Under the pieces are notes generated by a model, which was not told the origin of the DNA, made no database searches, and saw only the letters and a list, made by a program, of their open reading frames with translations. Shown here one piece after another: positions 16,363-24,789 of a DNA stretch of 36,232 nucleotides; positions within the stretch are counted from its first letter, which is position 1; each line of letters opens with the position of its first letter. A program made the translations under genes and the position numbers. Origin of the DNA: CALAGJ01 sp964293305. GTDB taxonomy: Bacteria; Bacteroidota; Bacteroidia; Chitinophagales; Chitinophagaceae. The DNA lies in the NCBI GenBank assembly GCA_964293305.1, contig CAXYYO010000035.1, positions 1-36,232 on the forward strand. Reading direction: 5' to 3'.

Positions 16363-18171
16363 ATGCAAAATTTCAAAAGACTGTTTGACTGTTTGGATTA
16401 TCAACAAAGAACCGGGCCATTAACAACAATGCTAAGTGCCAAAGAAAATGGTAGTTGGAAATCGTATAGTACCCAAGATAGTATTGATATAATTAATCGA
16501 CTTAGCGCAGGCTTACTACAATTGGGCATGGGTGCCAATGATGGCAGTGATGAAGGCACAGATAAAGTGGCTATTATTAGTAGCAACAGGCCTGAATGGC
16601 TTTTTACTGATATGGCGGTACAACAAATAGGTGCGGTATTAATACCCGTGTATCCTACTACTAATCCAAATGAACTACAATTTATTTTTAATGATGCTGA
16701 AGTAAAAGTGCTTTTTGTAAATAATAAAGAACTGTATGATAAAGTGTCTGCCATACTCCCCTATGTGCCCAGTTTGAAACATATTTTTACTTTTGAAGAT
16801 ATGCCTGGTGTACCCCATTGGACTAATCTTTTGGACAATACTACTACTACATGGTTAGAGAAGGTGGAAGCTGTAAAAGCGGACATACCAGAATCTGCAC
16901 TTGCCACAATTATTTATACATCAGGTACTACGGGTACACCCAAGGGTGTAATGCTAACACATAAAAATATTGTAAACTGTATAAAATTAGGAACATCCAG
17001 TTTTCCTTTTAATGAAGAAGCACAAGGAAAAGGGCTAAGTTTTTTACCCTTGAACCATATTTTTGAAAGGGCAATGTCCTATATTTATTTATCTAACAAT
17101 GTAAGTATATATTATGCAGAAAATTTGGATACTATTGGTGATAACCTGCGGGAAATAAAACCACAATGTTTTAGTACTGTACCACGACTTTTAGAAAAAG
17201 TATATGAAAAAATTCTGGGTGCTGGGCAGCAGCTCACCGGAGTAAAAAGAAAACTGTTTTTTTGGAGTGTACGCTTAGCAGAGCAATATGATGGCCCTGA
17301 TTACGGTAGTATATTTTATAAAGCCCAATTGGCCATTGCCAATAAATTAGTATTCAGTAAATGGAGGGCGGCTTTAGGGGGTAATGTTAAGTATATCATT
17401 ACCGGAGGTGCTGCGGCACCCATCAAATTATTGCGCATTTTCAATGCAGCTCAAATCAATGTATTTGAGGGATATGGCCCAACAGAAAATAGCCCAGTAA
17501 TAAGCATCAACAGGCAAAAGCCAACTGGTTTAAGAAAGATAGGAACTGTAGGTCCAGTTATGGATGGTATTGAAGTAAAACTTGAATCAGATGGAGAAAT
17601 ATGTGTAAAAGGGCCAACCGTTATGAAAGGTTATTATAAGAGGCCGGATCTTACAGCGGAAACTATAGTTGATGGTTGGTTACTTACCGGAGATATAGGT
17701 GTGTTTGTAGAAAATGCAACACATCCAACTATGCCCTTTCTGAAAATAACCGATCGAAAAAAGGAACTGTTTAAAACAAGTGGTGGTAAGTATGTGGCAC
17801 CACAACCTATTGAAAACAAATTAAAGGAAAGTCCATTTATAGAGCAAGTAATAGTGGTGGGCGCTGAGCGCAAATTTGTAGGCGCATTAATTGTGCCCGC
17901 TTTTTCACATATTAAATCCTGGATGGAGATAAAAGGATATAATTTTACTTCGAATGAAGAAGCTATAAGAATGCCCGAACTACTTAATAAAATCAAAGAA
18001 GTGGTGGAAGCAGCAAATCAAAATTTTAATCATGTAGAGCAAATCAAGAAATTTGAATTGCTATCCCGTGAATGGAGTATTGAAACAGGCGAAATGACTC
18101 CAAAGATGAGTTTGAAAAGAAAGATTATTATGGAAAAATTCAAAGACGCCATAGAGCGTATGTATGCATAG
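16363..18171 (+). CDS. AMP-dependent long-chain acyl-CoA synthetase
   Basis: 602 residues from the ATG at 16363 (MQNFKRLFDCLDYQQ); a TTG 39 bases upstream is less likely. The adenylate-forming signature YTSGTTGTPKGVMLTHKN starts at 185, GYGPTENSP is the A5 motif, and GWLLTGDIG with DRKKELFKTSGGKYVAP forms the hinge region. The domain order and the sentence KYVAPQPIENKLKESPFIEQVIVVG match the FadD15/long-chain fatty acyl-CoA ligase group. It activates fatty acids with ATP and CoA at the membrane. It lies 69 bp upstream of pyrR with a hairpin between, so co-transcription is uncertain. Confidence 0.93.
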   Translation: MQNFKRLFDCLDYQQRTGPLTTMLSAKENGSWKSYSTQDSIDIINRLSAGLLQLGMGANDGSDEGTDKVAIISSNRPEWLFTDMAVQQIGAVLIPVYPTTNPNELQFIFNDAEVKVLFVNNKELYDKVSAILPYVPSLKHIFTFEDMPGVPHWTNLLDNTTTTWLEKVEAVKADIPESALATIIYTSGTTGTPKGVMLTHKNIVNCIKLGTSSFPFNEEAQGKGLSFLPLNHIFERAMSYIYLSNNVSIYYAENLDTIGDNLREIKPQCFSTVPRLLEKVYEKILGAGQQLTGVKRKLFFWSVRLAEQYDGPDYGSIFYKAQLAIANKLVFSKWRAALGGNVKYIITGGAAAPIKLLRIFNAAQINVFEGYGPTENSPVISINRQKPTGLRKIGTVGPVMDGIEVKLESDGEICVKGPTVMKGYYKRPDLTAETIVDGWLLTGDIGVFVENATHPTMPFLKITDRKKELFKTSGGKYVAPQPIENKLKESPFIEQVIVVGAERKFVGALIVPAFSHIKSWMEIKGYNFTSNEEAIRMPELLNKIKEVVEAANQNFNHVEQIKKFELLSREWSIETGEMTPKMSLKRKIIMEKFKDAIERMYA

Positions 18172-18173
18172 TA

Positions 18174-18202
18174 AAATATAGGAGTTTTTAAACCCTATAT
18201 TT
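18174..18202 (+). terminator. Hairpin between acyl-CoA synthetase and pyrR
   Basis: AAATATAGG pairs perfectly with CCTATATTT, and inside it GTTT pairs with AAAC across a single bulged A and a two-base loop. It starts two bases after the stop of the synthetase gene. No T-run follows, so it may be an inefficient terminator, an mRNA 3' stabiliser or a leader structure for pyrR. Confidence 0.45.
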
Positions 18203-18240
18203 GATGGTATTACTAACTCTTTTAATAAAAATAGTGAATA

Positions 18241-18762
18241 TTGAAAACAATATTATCAGCAACGCAAATTGATATTACCATAAAAAGACTGGCACACCAG
18301 ATTTTAGAGAATCATCCCCAGTTTACAGATACTGTAATCATTGGCATACAACCAAGAGGAATTTATTTAAGCGATAGATTGGTTGATGCCCTACAAAATA
18401 TTAGCAGTGACACACCTATTCCTTATGGTAAATTAGATATTACTTTTTACAGAGATGATGTGCGCAATGAAATAAAAATTGCCAATAAAACAGATATCCC
18501 ATTTAGTATTGAAAACAAGAAAGTAGTAATTGTGGATGATGTACTTTGGACAGGACGTACCATTCGTTCTGCATTAGATGCTTTGCTTGATTTTGGCCGC
18601 CCCGCTTCGGTGGCACTATGTGTTTTAATAGACAGAAGATTTAGCAGGCAATTACCTATTCACGCAGATTATACGGGTAGAGCCATTGACACATTTGCTT
18701 CCCAAAAAGTATTTGTAAGATGGAAGGAAGTACATGGTCAAGATGAAGTGGTATTGGATTAA
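18241..18762 (+). CDS. pyrR: PyrR: pyrimidine operon regulator / uracil phosphoribosyltransferase
   Basis: 173 residues, normal for PyrR. The PRPP-binding loop VVIVDDVLWTGRTIRSALDAL starts at 95. GIQPRGIYLSDRL and PYGKLDITFYRDD are further PyrR-typical blocks. The start must be TTG: an in-frame TGA lies two codons upstream and there is no ATG before the conserved DITIKRLAHQI. In Bacillus PyrR binds RNA to attenuate pyr genes and also has uracil phosphoribosyltransferase activity. Here no pyr biosynthesis gene adjoins, so only the enzyme or regulator family is certain. Confidence 0.92.
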   Translation: MKTILSATQIDITIKRLAHQILENHPQFTDTVIIGIQPRGIYLSDRLVDALQNISSDTPIPYGKLDITFYRDDVRNEIKIANKTDIPFSIENKKVVIVDDVLWTGRTIRSALDALLDFGRPASVALCVLIDRRFSRQLPIHADYTGRAIDTFASQKVFVRWKEVHGQDEVVLD

Positions 18763-19139
18763 ATGGCTACTAAAAAGAACCAAATTTCAATTATCTTTCT
18801 TATAAGAATGAAATGTTCAGTGAAACCTTACAAGGGCATTAAATAGCCAATAATTTGAAACTGAGCTTTTAAAATAAAGATAAGAGATAAATATTTGAGG
18901 TTGATTGTTGGCTGATGAATTGTCGAATATTTTTAGAGTAAAAATTTTTCACTTATACAGAGATATACCCGGCGTTTCTGCTTTTAAATAAAATTAAACT
19001 ATACCATCAAGGGTTAAAATAAATAGATACCGAGACGGTTCTTTTAAAGATTTGAGAATAAGCAGGTTGTTTCAATAAAATTTCAGGACAAAAAATCCTA
19101 CATAATGCATATAGAAAATTCATATTTTCGTAAAAAAAC
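18763..19139. other. Intergenic stretch between pyrR and the sulfatase-like gene
   Basis: 377 bp of AT-rich sequence without a convincing reading frame. It contains copy B of the dispersed repeat around 18866-18935. No clear promoter for the sulfatase-like gene was identified. Confidence 0.5.
18866..18935 (+). repeat. Dispersed intergenic repeat, copy B (partial)
   Basis: The core TTGAGGTTGATTGTTGGCTGA at 18895-18915 matches copy A with one difference, preceded by a similar GATAAGAGATAAAT stretch. Similarity fades on both sides, so this copy is shorter or more decayed than A and C. It points the same way as both. Confidence 0.55.
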
Positions 19140-20522
19140 ATGAAACAACCACTCTTTAAAATTCTATTATTTATTGTACTTAGTATGGACACTTCGTGCA
19201 AAAAAAATAATAGCCTACCCCTCTCCAGCGAAACCTCAAACGATCAAAAGATTGACTTTGTAAACGGTAGTCCTAATGTAATTATTTTCATTGGGGATGA
19301 AATTGGTTATGAGATACCAACTTATAACGGCGGCGAATCTTATGAAACCCCCAATCTTGATTTTATGGCAGCAAATGGAGTAGCATTTGCTAACTATTAT
19401 ACTCATCCTGATGGCCCCCCAGGAAGATTGTCTTTTTTAACTGGGAAATATAATAATAGGAATTGGGAACGTTTTTTATATATAGATCCGAATGATAAAG
19501 CAATTGGCAATTTGATGGAAATGGCCGGCTACAAAACATGCTTTGTTGGAAAATGGCAATTAGATGGGGGTGATGAATCTATAAAAGGGCATGGATTCCA
19601 AAAATATCTTGCATTTATGCCATTTAATAAAGATCGTAATAATGGTTATGACCAATATCAACGTAGATATAAAAATCCTTACCTCTATGAAAATGGAGAC
19701 TGGCTGCCAGATACTTTTGTGCAGGATAAATACTCGGAAGATTTAATGTTAGATTATGCAACAAAATTTGTTGATTCAAATAAGAATGCTCCTTTCTTTA
19801 TGGTTTATTCTCACACCCTTGCACAAAGACCTTGGTCGCCTACTCCAGATCATCCTGACTATGCTGGTTGGGATGAAGCAGTTGATGATTTAGAGAGGGC
19901 TGATAAAAAATATTTCCCATTCATGATAAAATATATGGATAAAATAATTGGGAAGTTAATAAATCACACTGATTCTGCTGTGCTCTCAAGACCCACCTTG
20001 TTTATGTTTATTGGTGATAATGGTACAAACAAAGGAATTGAATCAATTTATAAAGGAGAACTTGTAAAAGGTAATAAAAATGGGACAAATCGTAAAGGTA
20101 CTAATGTGCCATTAGTTGCATATAGCAAATATCTTCCAAAGAAAAATATTTGGAAATACTGCATGGTAGACGTGGTTGATTTTATGCCCACTTTATCAGA
20201 TATAAGTACTGAAAAAATTCCAACAAGTTGGGGGAAAATAGACGGCATTAGCTTTGCGGACGAATTAGTAGATATTAGTAATAAGTCAGTACGAAAGTGG
20301 AACTACTGTTACTGGGATAGAAATTATCAGAAAGAAGAAAATATGAGTTTTGTATATACACCAACGTATAAATTATATGATAGTTTAAATGGTGCCCGTT
20401 TTTACAATATTCAAGCTGACCCAGATGAGCATACACCTTTAGATGATGCAACTCTAACACCTTACGAAAAAGAACTACAAAAAAAGTTTAATAAATTATT
20501 ATTAGATTATTTACCAGAATAG
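19140..20522 (+). CDS. Sulfatase-fold (alkaline phosphatase superfamily) protein lacking the formylglycine Cys/Ser
   Basis: 460 residues with an N-terminal signal and possible lipidation at Cys20 (DTSC, an atypical lipobox). The sulfatase scaffold is clear: NVIIFIGDEIGYE near 47-59, ETPNLDFMAANGVAFANYY, LSFLTGKYNNRNWE, FVGKWQLDGG and FIGDNGTNKG. The maturation motif C/S-x-P-x-R is GPPGR here, so the residue that becomes formylglycine is Gly. The usual KWH is KWQ and the HTP block is altered. A normal sulfatase mechanism is therefore unlikely; it may use another nucleophile, act as a phosphatase-like enzyme, or only bind ligands. No sulfatase-maturating enzyme gene is nearby. It sits between repeat copies B and C and ends at a strong terminator. 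Confidence 0.85.
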   Translation: MKQPLFKILLFIVLSMDTSCKKNNSLPLSSETSNDQKIDFVNGSPNVIIFIGDEIGYEIPTYNGGESYETPNLDFMAANGVAFANYYTHPDGPPGRLSFLTGKYNNRNWERFLYIDPNDKAIGNLMEMAGYKTCFVGKWQLDGGDESIKGHGFQKYLAFMPFNKDRNNGYDQYQRRYKNPYLYENGDWLPDTFVQDKYSEDLMLDYATKFVDSNKNAPFFMVYSHTLAQRPWSPTPDHPDYAGWDEAVDDLERADKKYFPFMIKYMDKIIGKLINHTDSAVLSRPTLFMFIGDNGTNKGIESIYKGELVKGNKNGTNRKGTNVPLVAYSKYLPKKNIWKYCMVDVVDFMPTLSDISTEKIPTSWGKIDGISFADELVDISNKSVRKWNYCYWDRNYQKEENMSFVYTPTYKLYDSLNGARFYNIQADPDEHTPLDDATLTPYEKELQKKFNKLLLDYLPE

Positions 20523-20544
20523 TCCTCAACATTATAAATATTTG

Positions 20545-20578
20545 AAAGGCTGTCTCAGATCTATGAGGCAGCCTTTTT
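20545..20578 (+). terminator. Rho-independent terminator after the sulfatase-like gene
   Basis: AAAGGCTGTCTCA pairs with TGAGGCAGCCTTT (one G-T wobble) around a short loop and runs into TTTTT. It lies 23 bp after the stop codon. Confidence 0.85.
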
Positions 20579-20592
20579 AACTGAAATGATGG

Positions 20593-20700
20593 TGTTGACT
20601 TTGTTTTGAAAAATTGAAAGGCAATATAGATCATTGCTTGTGATTAATTTTTGGCTGAAAAAATAGTAAGTTATTTAAAAGTTAAGAATTGTTCAACCAT
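20593..20700 (+). repeat. Dispersed intergenic repeat, copy C
   Basis: Nearly collinear with copy A over about 105 bp, with the shared blocks AAATTGAAAGGCAATA, TTTTTGGCTGAA and AATTGTTC. Together with copy B it brackets the sulfatase-like gene in direct orientation. Confidence 0.65.
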
Positions 20701-20969
20701 CAATATGAATGAAGTGCTTTAGCTTTTATTACAAGATAACTTCATTATCTGGTTTTAATGCTCATATATAATTCAGCACATAGCGCTAGAAATTGTAGTA
20801 CCACCTAGCAAATATCCATTGCCCGCAGGGCCATAATTATCAATTTAAAAATAAAATATCTAAAAAAAAAGAGTAACATTTTTGAAAAATATTGTTCTAC
20901 AATAAAGACCGATGTAATACCTACTTACATATTGAATTATCTTTTTTATTCATTATAAAATATGCAACT
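20701..20969. other. Intergenic stretch before the membrane/lysozyme pair
   Basis: AT-rich sequence after repeat copy C leading to the ATG at 20970. The frame of the next gene is open back to 20892 but only from a TTG, and the added residues look unlike the family start. No clear TAnnTTTG box was found. Confidence 0.45.
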
Positions 20970-22235
20970 ATGACCGGTTCAGTAATTTTAGATGTTATTA
21001 TCGGATTGGTATTCATTTTTTTGTTGTATTCTTTATTGGCAACAATCATTCAGGAAATGATCGCTTCAAAACTTTCATTCCGTGCAAAGATTTTAGAAAA
21101 AGCCATTATCAGAATGCTGCAAGATGGCAACAATACCAGCACAAATAATATCATTAAAGATAGATCAAATTCATTTCTGCATTTATTGTCTAGAAAAAAT
21201 CTTTTGAAAGGAAAACCATTTGCCTCATGGTTTTATACACATCCAATCATAAAATATGCTGCGGAAGACAATTGTTATAGCAAACCGGCTTATATATCAG
21301 CCAATAACTTTTCAAAAGTAATCCTTGATTTGCTACATGGCATAGCCGGATCAGATATGAATACACTTCGTGTAAGGGATGCAATTTCAAATGGTTATTT
21401 CCATAATTTTTTACCAAATGAAGCCGACAGCAATCATCCGGCAACAAAGGCATTATTAGCATTAGATGCCGATAACAAAAAGTTGTCCATTCAAAAAAAT
21501 ATTAGTACAAAAGGTGCAGTATCCACCACACCAATTGACCAAGAAACATTACTAAACCTACAATCCCTATGGCTACACGCAGGAGGGGATTTGGAGCAGT
21601 TTAAAAAGGGCTTGGAACAATGGTTTGAAGATACGATGAAAAGGGCAGCGGGCTGGTATCAGCGATACACAAGATTTATCTTATTTTTTATAGGTCTCTT
21701 TATTGCAATTTCTTTTAATGTGGATACACTGGGTATTGCCAAACAATTAGCAAAAGATCCTGAATTAAGGGCACAAATACTAAAACAAACAGAAAGTTAT
21801 ATGGCCACTCAAAAAGACTTGTCATACAACCAGCAAAGAGATACAAATACTGAAAACAAAAAAATATTTGATCAAGCATTAAAGGATCAACAAGAGTTAA
21901 TGAATACTGCAAATAGTATGATTCGCAATGAAGTAAACAACCTCAATATGGTATTGGGTTTGGGATATAAGGATTACAAAAAAATAGATTTATATTTTTT
22001 AAGCGTACCCATATTATCATTTGCAAATATTATTGGTTTAATACTTACTGCATTGGCTATTTCCTTAGGCGCACCATTCTGGTTTGATTTATTAAATAAA
22101 ATGATGAAACTCAGAAACTCAACAAAGACCACACCGGAGGCTTCCATTATAGAAAACGCTGTGGGCAAATCAAATGAAAGTACTTCGAATATTAAAGGCA
22201 GCATTTCAAATAATGGCGAGGAGGCCATAGGTTAA
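20970..22235 (+). CDS. Multi-pass membrane protein of unknown function, coupled to a lysozyme-like gene
   Basis: 421 residues from the ATG at 20970. One transmembrane helix is at about 4-26, followed by a cytosolic or periplasmic region of about 200 residues. The conserved-looking motif LEQWFEDTMKRAAGWYQRYTR at about 215-235 runs directly into a second helix (236-250). A helical, possibly coiled-coil segment (255-325) then leads to one or two helices at 343-370 (ILTALAISLGAPFWFDLLNKM), and a Ser/Asn-rich tail ends the protein. Proteins with the WFEDTM..GWY block exist in several phyla to my knowledge but have no assigned role. One base separates its stop from the next ATG, so translation is coupled. 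It could be a channel, a holin-like partner, or an anchor for the hydrolase. Confidence 0.72.
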   Translation: MTGSVILDVIIGLVFIFLLYSLLATIIQEMIASKLSFRAKILEKAIIRMLQDGNNTSTNNIIKDRSNSFLHLLSRKNLLKGKPFASWFYTHPIIKYAAEDNCYSKPAYISANNFSKVILDLLHGIAGSDMNTLRVRDAISNGYFHNFLPNEADSNHPATKALLALDADNKKLSIQKNISTKGAVSTTPIDQETLLNLQSLWLHAGGDLEQFKKGLEQWFEDTMKRAAGWYQRYTRFILFFIGLFIAISFNVDTLGIAKQLAKDPELRAQILKQTESYMATQKDLSYNQQRDTNTENKKIFDQALKDQQELMNTANSMIRNEVNNLNMVLGLGYKDYKKIDLYFLSVPILSFANIIGLILTALAISLGAPFWFDLLNKMMKLRNSTKTTPEASIIENAVGKSNESTSNIKGSISNNGEEAIG

Positions 22236-22236
22236 C

Positions 22237-23136
22237 ATGTCACAACTAATAGTAACAGCTAATAGGCTGAATAGAAGAAAAAGAATACCCGCAAATTTTC
22301 CAGAACAATCCGGAATAGTTGGTCAAGTATTAAAAAATTTCACATTCAATGGCATTGAAGTACCAGAGAACCAGATACCAAATCAGGCACTTGGAAAATG
22401 GTATCAGGATGGAGATCTGTATTATTATTGGGGAGGTGGTTTAAAAATATTTGAAGCGCTAACAAAAGGCATAGCAATTTTGAATCCTCCACAGCACATA
22501 CCAGATGATATGCCATTGAGTCTAAAAAATACAATAAAATGCACCAAATGGCTAATGACTCATTTTAGAAATGATATTCTTACGGCAGTAAAAGATAGCC
22601 CTTTTGATGAATATCTTGTATATGCCATTGCTTGTCAAGAAACCGCACAACGTTGGGGTTTATGGATTGATGACTTTGATCCTTCAACTGTTTTACAGAG
22701 TTGTGTATTTGATGCCAGTGGAGATTTTCCTGATACAGTTAGGAATGCTTTCCCCAAAAACAAACAAGCTATGATTGATAGATATGGACAACCATTTACC
22801 CAGCAATTAATAGATGAAGCGAACAACATGAGAGCAATGCCTCAGCCCGGCAGAAAGGAAGGATATGGCCCATCAAATTATCTATACAAGGGTTATGGTC
22901 TATTTCAATATGACCTTCAACATGTTGTAGTAAATCCTGATTTTTTTAGGAATAAGGGCTGGTATCAGTTTAGTGAATGTTTGAAATATTTGATGTCAGA
23001 ATTGAATGAAAAATGGAAACACAGTGGTCAAAATTACTACACAACAGTTCGATCCTATAATGGCAGTGGAAGAAGAGCTGAAGCCTATGCTGAAAGAGTA
23101 TCACAGTTTTATACCTGGATTAGAAGTATAGACTAA
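22237..23136 (+). CDS. SH3-like domain plus lysozyme/transglycosylase-like protein
   Basis: 299 residues. Residues 1-70 look like a bacterial SH3 domain (LIVTANRLNRRKRIP, GIVGQVLKNF and GKWYQDGDLYYYWGGG). Residues 105-295 carry a lysozyme-fold pattern: IACQETAQ with candidate catalytic Glu135, GYGLFQYD at 219-226 resembling the GLMQ motif of SLT enzymes, and RSYNGSGRRAEAYAERV at 272-288 resembling their AYNAG motif. It probably cleaves or binds peptidoglycan. No signal peptide is present, so export would need another route or the coupled membrane protein. The start follows the upstream stop by one base. The fold assignment is by motif reading only. Confidence 0.7.
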   Translation: MSQLIVTANRLNRRKRIPANFPEQSGIVGQVLKNFTFNGIEVPENQIPNQALGKWYQDGDLYYYWGGGLKIFEALTKGIAILNPPQHIPDDMPLSLKNTIKCTKWLMTHFRNDILTAVKDSPFDEYLVYAIACQETAQRWGLWIDDFDPSTVLQSCVFDASGDFPDTVRNAFPKNKQAMIDRYGQPFTQQLIDEANNMRAMPQPGRKEGYGPSNYLYKGYGLFQYDLQHVVVNPDFFRNKGWYQFSECLKYLMSELNEKWKHSGQNYYTTVRSYNGSGRRAEAYAERVSQFYTWIRSID

Positions 23137-23153
23137 CAAATACACTCGATCAT

Positions 23154-24785
23154 CTATTTAATCTTCCTGTCAAATGAATACACAACACCGGCTAGTACGT
23201 TTGCTCCTAATACCGGAAACTGATTCCATCGTTGGTATTGATTATTTAAAATATTATTAAACTGTAACCAAATATTGAGTTGAGGTATAATGGTAAATTC
23301 TGCACCCGCATTTAGATCAAAAGCAGGATCTAGTTTCTGACTGGTTAAAGATTTTGTTCTATACCTTGGTCCATCCCAGAAGAATAAATCACTTTTAATA
23401 ATGAGGTCTTTCAGCAGTTGCCAGCGCAATGCGGCCGTGGCTTCAATGGGTAGTAAACCAAATGCATTTTCATTTACTACAAGGCCACTGTATTTATTGA
23501 AGCTAAGACCGGCCATAAAACTAAATTTTTCTTGTAAAGTATAGCCGGCTTCACCATGCAGTTGCAGGGTTGTAATTTCTGGTTCATAAACTGTTTCAAA
23601 ACTATTGCCATAGATGGTATCATTTACATACAAGGCCTTATTAGTGCTCTGCATATAGGACAGTTTTGCATTGTAGGTAAAATGACTTCCTGCGGATCCT
23701 TTAAAACCTGCGTATTGCTCCATTACCCTTGTATTGGTTAGTGCAGCGGGTTGCTGTATCCAAGGATTATATCCTGCAAGACTTTGAAAAGTATTTTTAT
23801 CATAATAGCCGGTCCATCCTGCCATTAATATAAACTTTTCATCTTTGATTTTTATTTCAGCTTTTACATCTGGTAGTAAATTAAAAACACTATTGTCCCA
23901 AGATGGAATAATTCCACCTGTTATTTTCACATTTGGTGTTTTAAAAGAGATGGATGGTGTAAAATAAAAGAGATTATTATCGAGTGTACTGGTGTCTGAA
24001 GTGTAGTGGGTTATATCTGCGGTGAAGCCTGCGTTGAATGCAAATATTTTGGCTATTGATTTTGAAATAGGAGCTTGTAAAAGCAAACTGTTTTCACGTG
24101 CACCATTATTATCAGTAAAAATATTAAATGCAGCAGACGGGTGATACGATATACCAAAAGAATTTTCAACCTTATTGCGCAGCGCCACTCTGGCACCAAA
24201 TGCAGTATAGTTGAGTTTTAAATCATCTTTATCAAATAACAAAGTGTCAGGCTTAAATCCATACCTGTATTGATTTTGCTGATCATAGTGCACCCTTGCA
24301 CTCCATTCATTATTCTTGGTATTATTGAATATGCCCAATGCTTCAACATTTGTTCTACTAAAATCCTGAAAAGGGAGATTCCCTTTTGAAGAAGTATATT
24401 TTCCATTGAGTTGTATGATGCTTTGAGTACCATCACCAAGCGATAGTGCTGCCTGCAAGAATGGAGTTGTAAAATTTCCATAACCCGCCTTTACAAAGTT
24501 GGTGGTAGTCCAGTGTACTAAGCTGTCAATATTTGCAGCCAGTGCTTTAAGTGCAGGGCTCTGATAGGAAAACAAAAGATTTTGAGCGGGTATATCATAG
24601 CGCAATATCTGCTGCACAGAATCCGGTACTGGTGTGGCTGCACTAAAATTTACCTTTGCACTATTTTTTATCGTTGGCTTAAATGATGAAGTAACGACTA
24701 CAGTTTTATTTGGAATAGAATCCTTCTGAGCTCCTACCCTATTAAAAATGATGCACCCAAAAAATATGATAATGATTTGCTTCAT
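23154..24785 (-). CDS. Outer-membrane beta-barrel protein, partner of the TPR protein
   Basis: 543 residues from the ATG at 24785; the frame extends six codons to a TTG but the signal peptide MKQIIIIFFGCIIFNRVGAQ fits the ATG. The mature start KTVVVTSSFKPTIKNSAKVNF resembles the short TonB-box/plug remnant seen in barrel proteins paired with large TPR proteins. The rest alternates hydrophobic and polar residues with aromatic girdles and ends in LAGVVYSFDRKIK, typical of an outer-membrane barrel. No full plug domain is present. It starts 4 bp after the stop of the TPR gene. Such TPR-barrel pairs are widespread in Bacteroidota; their function is not established. Confidence 0.8.
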   Translation of the reverse strand: MKQIIIIFFGCIIFNRVGAQKDSIPNKTVVVTSSFKPTIKNSAKVNFSAATPVPDSVQQILRYDIPAQNLLFSYQSPALKALAANIDSLVHWTTTNFVKAGYGNFTTPFLQAALSLGDGTQSIIQLNGKYTSSKGNLPFQDFSRTNVEALGIFNNTKNNEWSARVHYDQQNQYRYGFKPDTLLFDKDDLKLNYTAFGARVALRNKVENSFGISYHPSAAFNIFTDNNGARENSLLLQAPISKSIAKIFAFNAGFTADITHYTSDTSTLDNNLFYFTPSISFKTPNVKITGGIIPSWDNSVFNLLPDVKAEIKIKDEKFILMAGWTGYYDKNTFQSLAGYNPWIQQPAALTNTRVMEQYAGFKGSAGSHFTYNAKLSYMQSTNKALYVNDTIYGNSFETVYEPEITTLQLHGEAGYTLQEKFSFMAGLSFNKYSGLVVNENAFGLLPIEATAALRWQLLKDLIIKSDLFFWDGPRYRTKSLTSQKLDPAFDLNAGAEFTIIPQLNIWLQFNNILNNQYQRWNQFPVLGANVLAGVVYSFDRKIK

Positions 24786-24789
24786 GAAA

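Noticed and set aside
18174..18202. PyrR-binding attenuator
   Set aside because: The hairpin lacks the known PyrR-binding RNA motif and a terminator T-run, and no pyr biosynthesis gene follows.
19140..20522. Part of a sulfated-glycan utilisation locus
   Set aside because: No SusC/SusD pair, glycoside hydrolase or sulfatase-maturating enzyme is nearby, and the active-site motif is lost.
20892..20969. TTG-initiated extension of the membrane protein
   Set aside because: The extra 26 residues are unlike a signal or family start; the ATG at 20970 leads straight into the first membrane helix.
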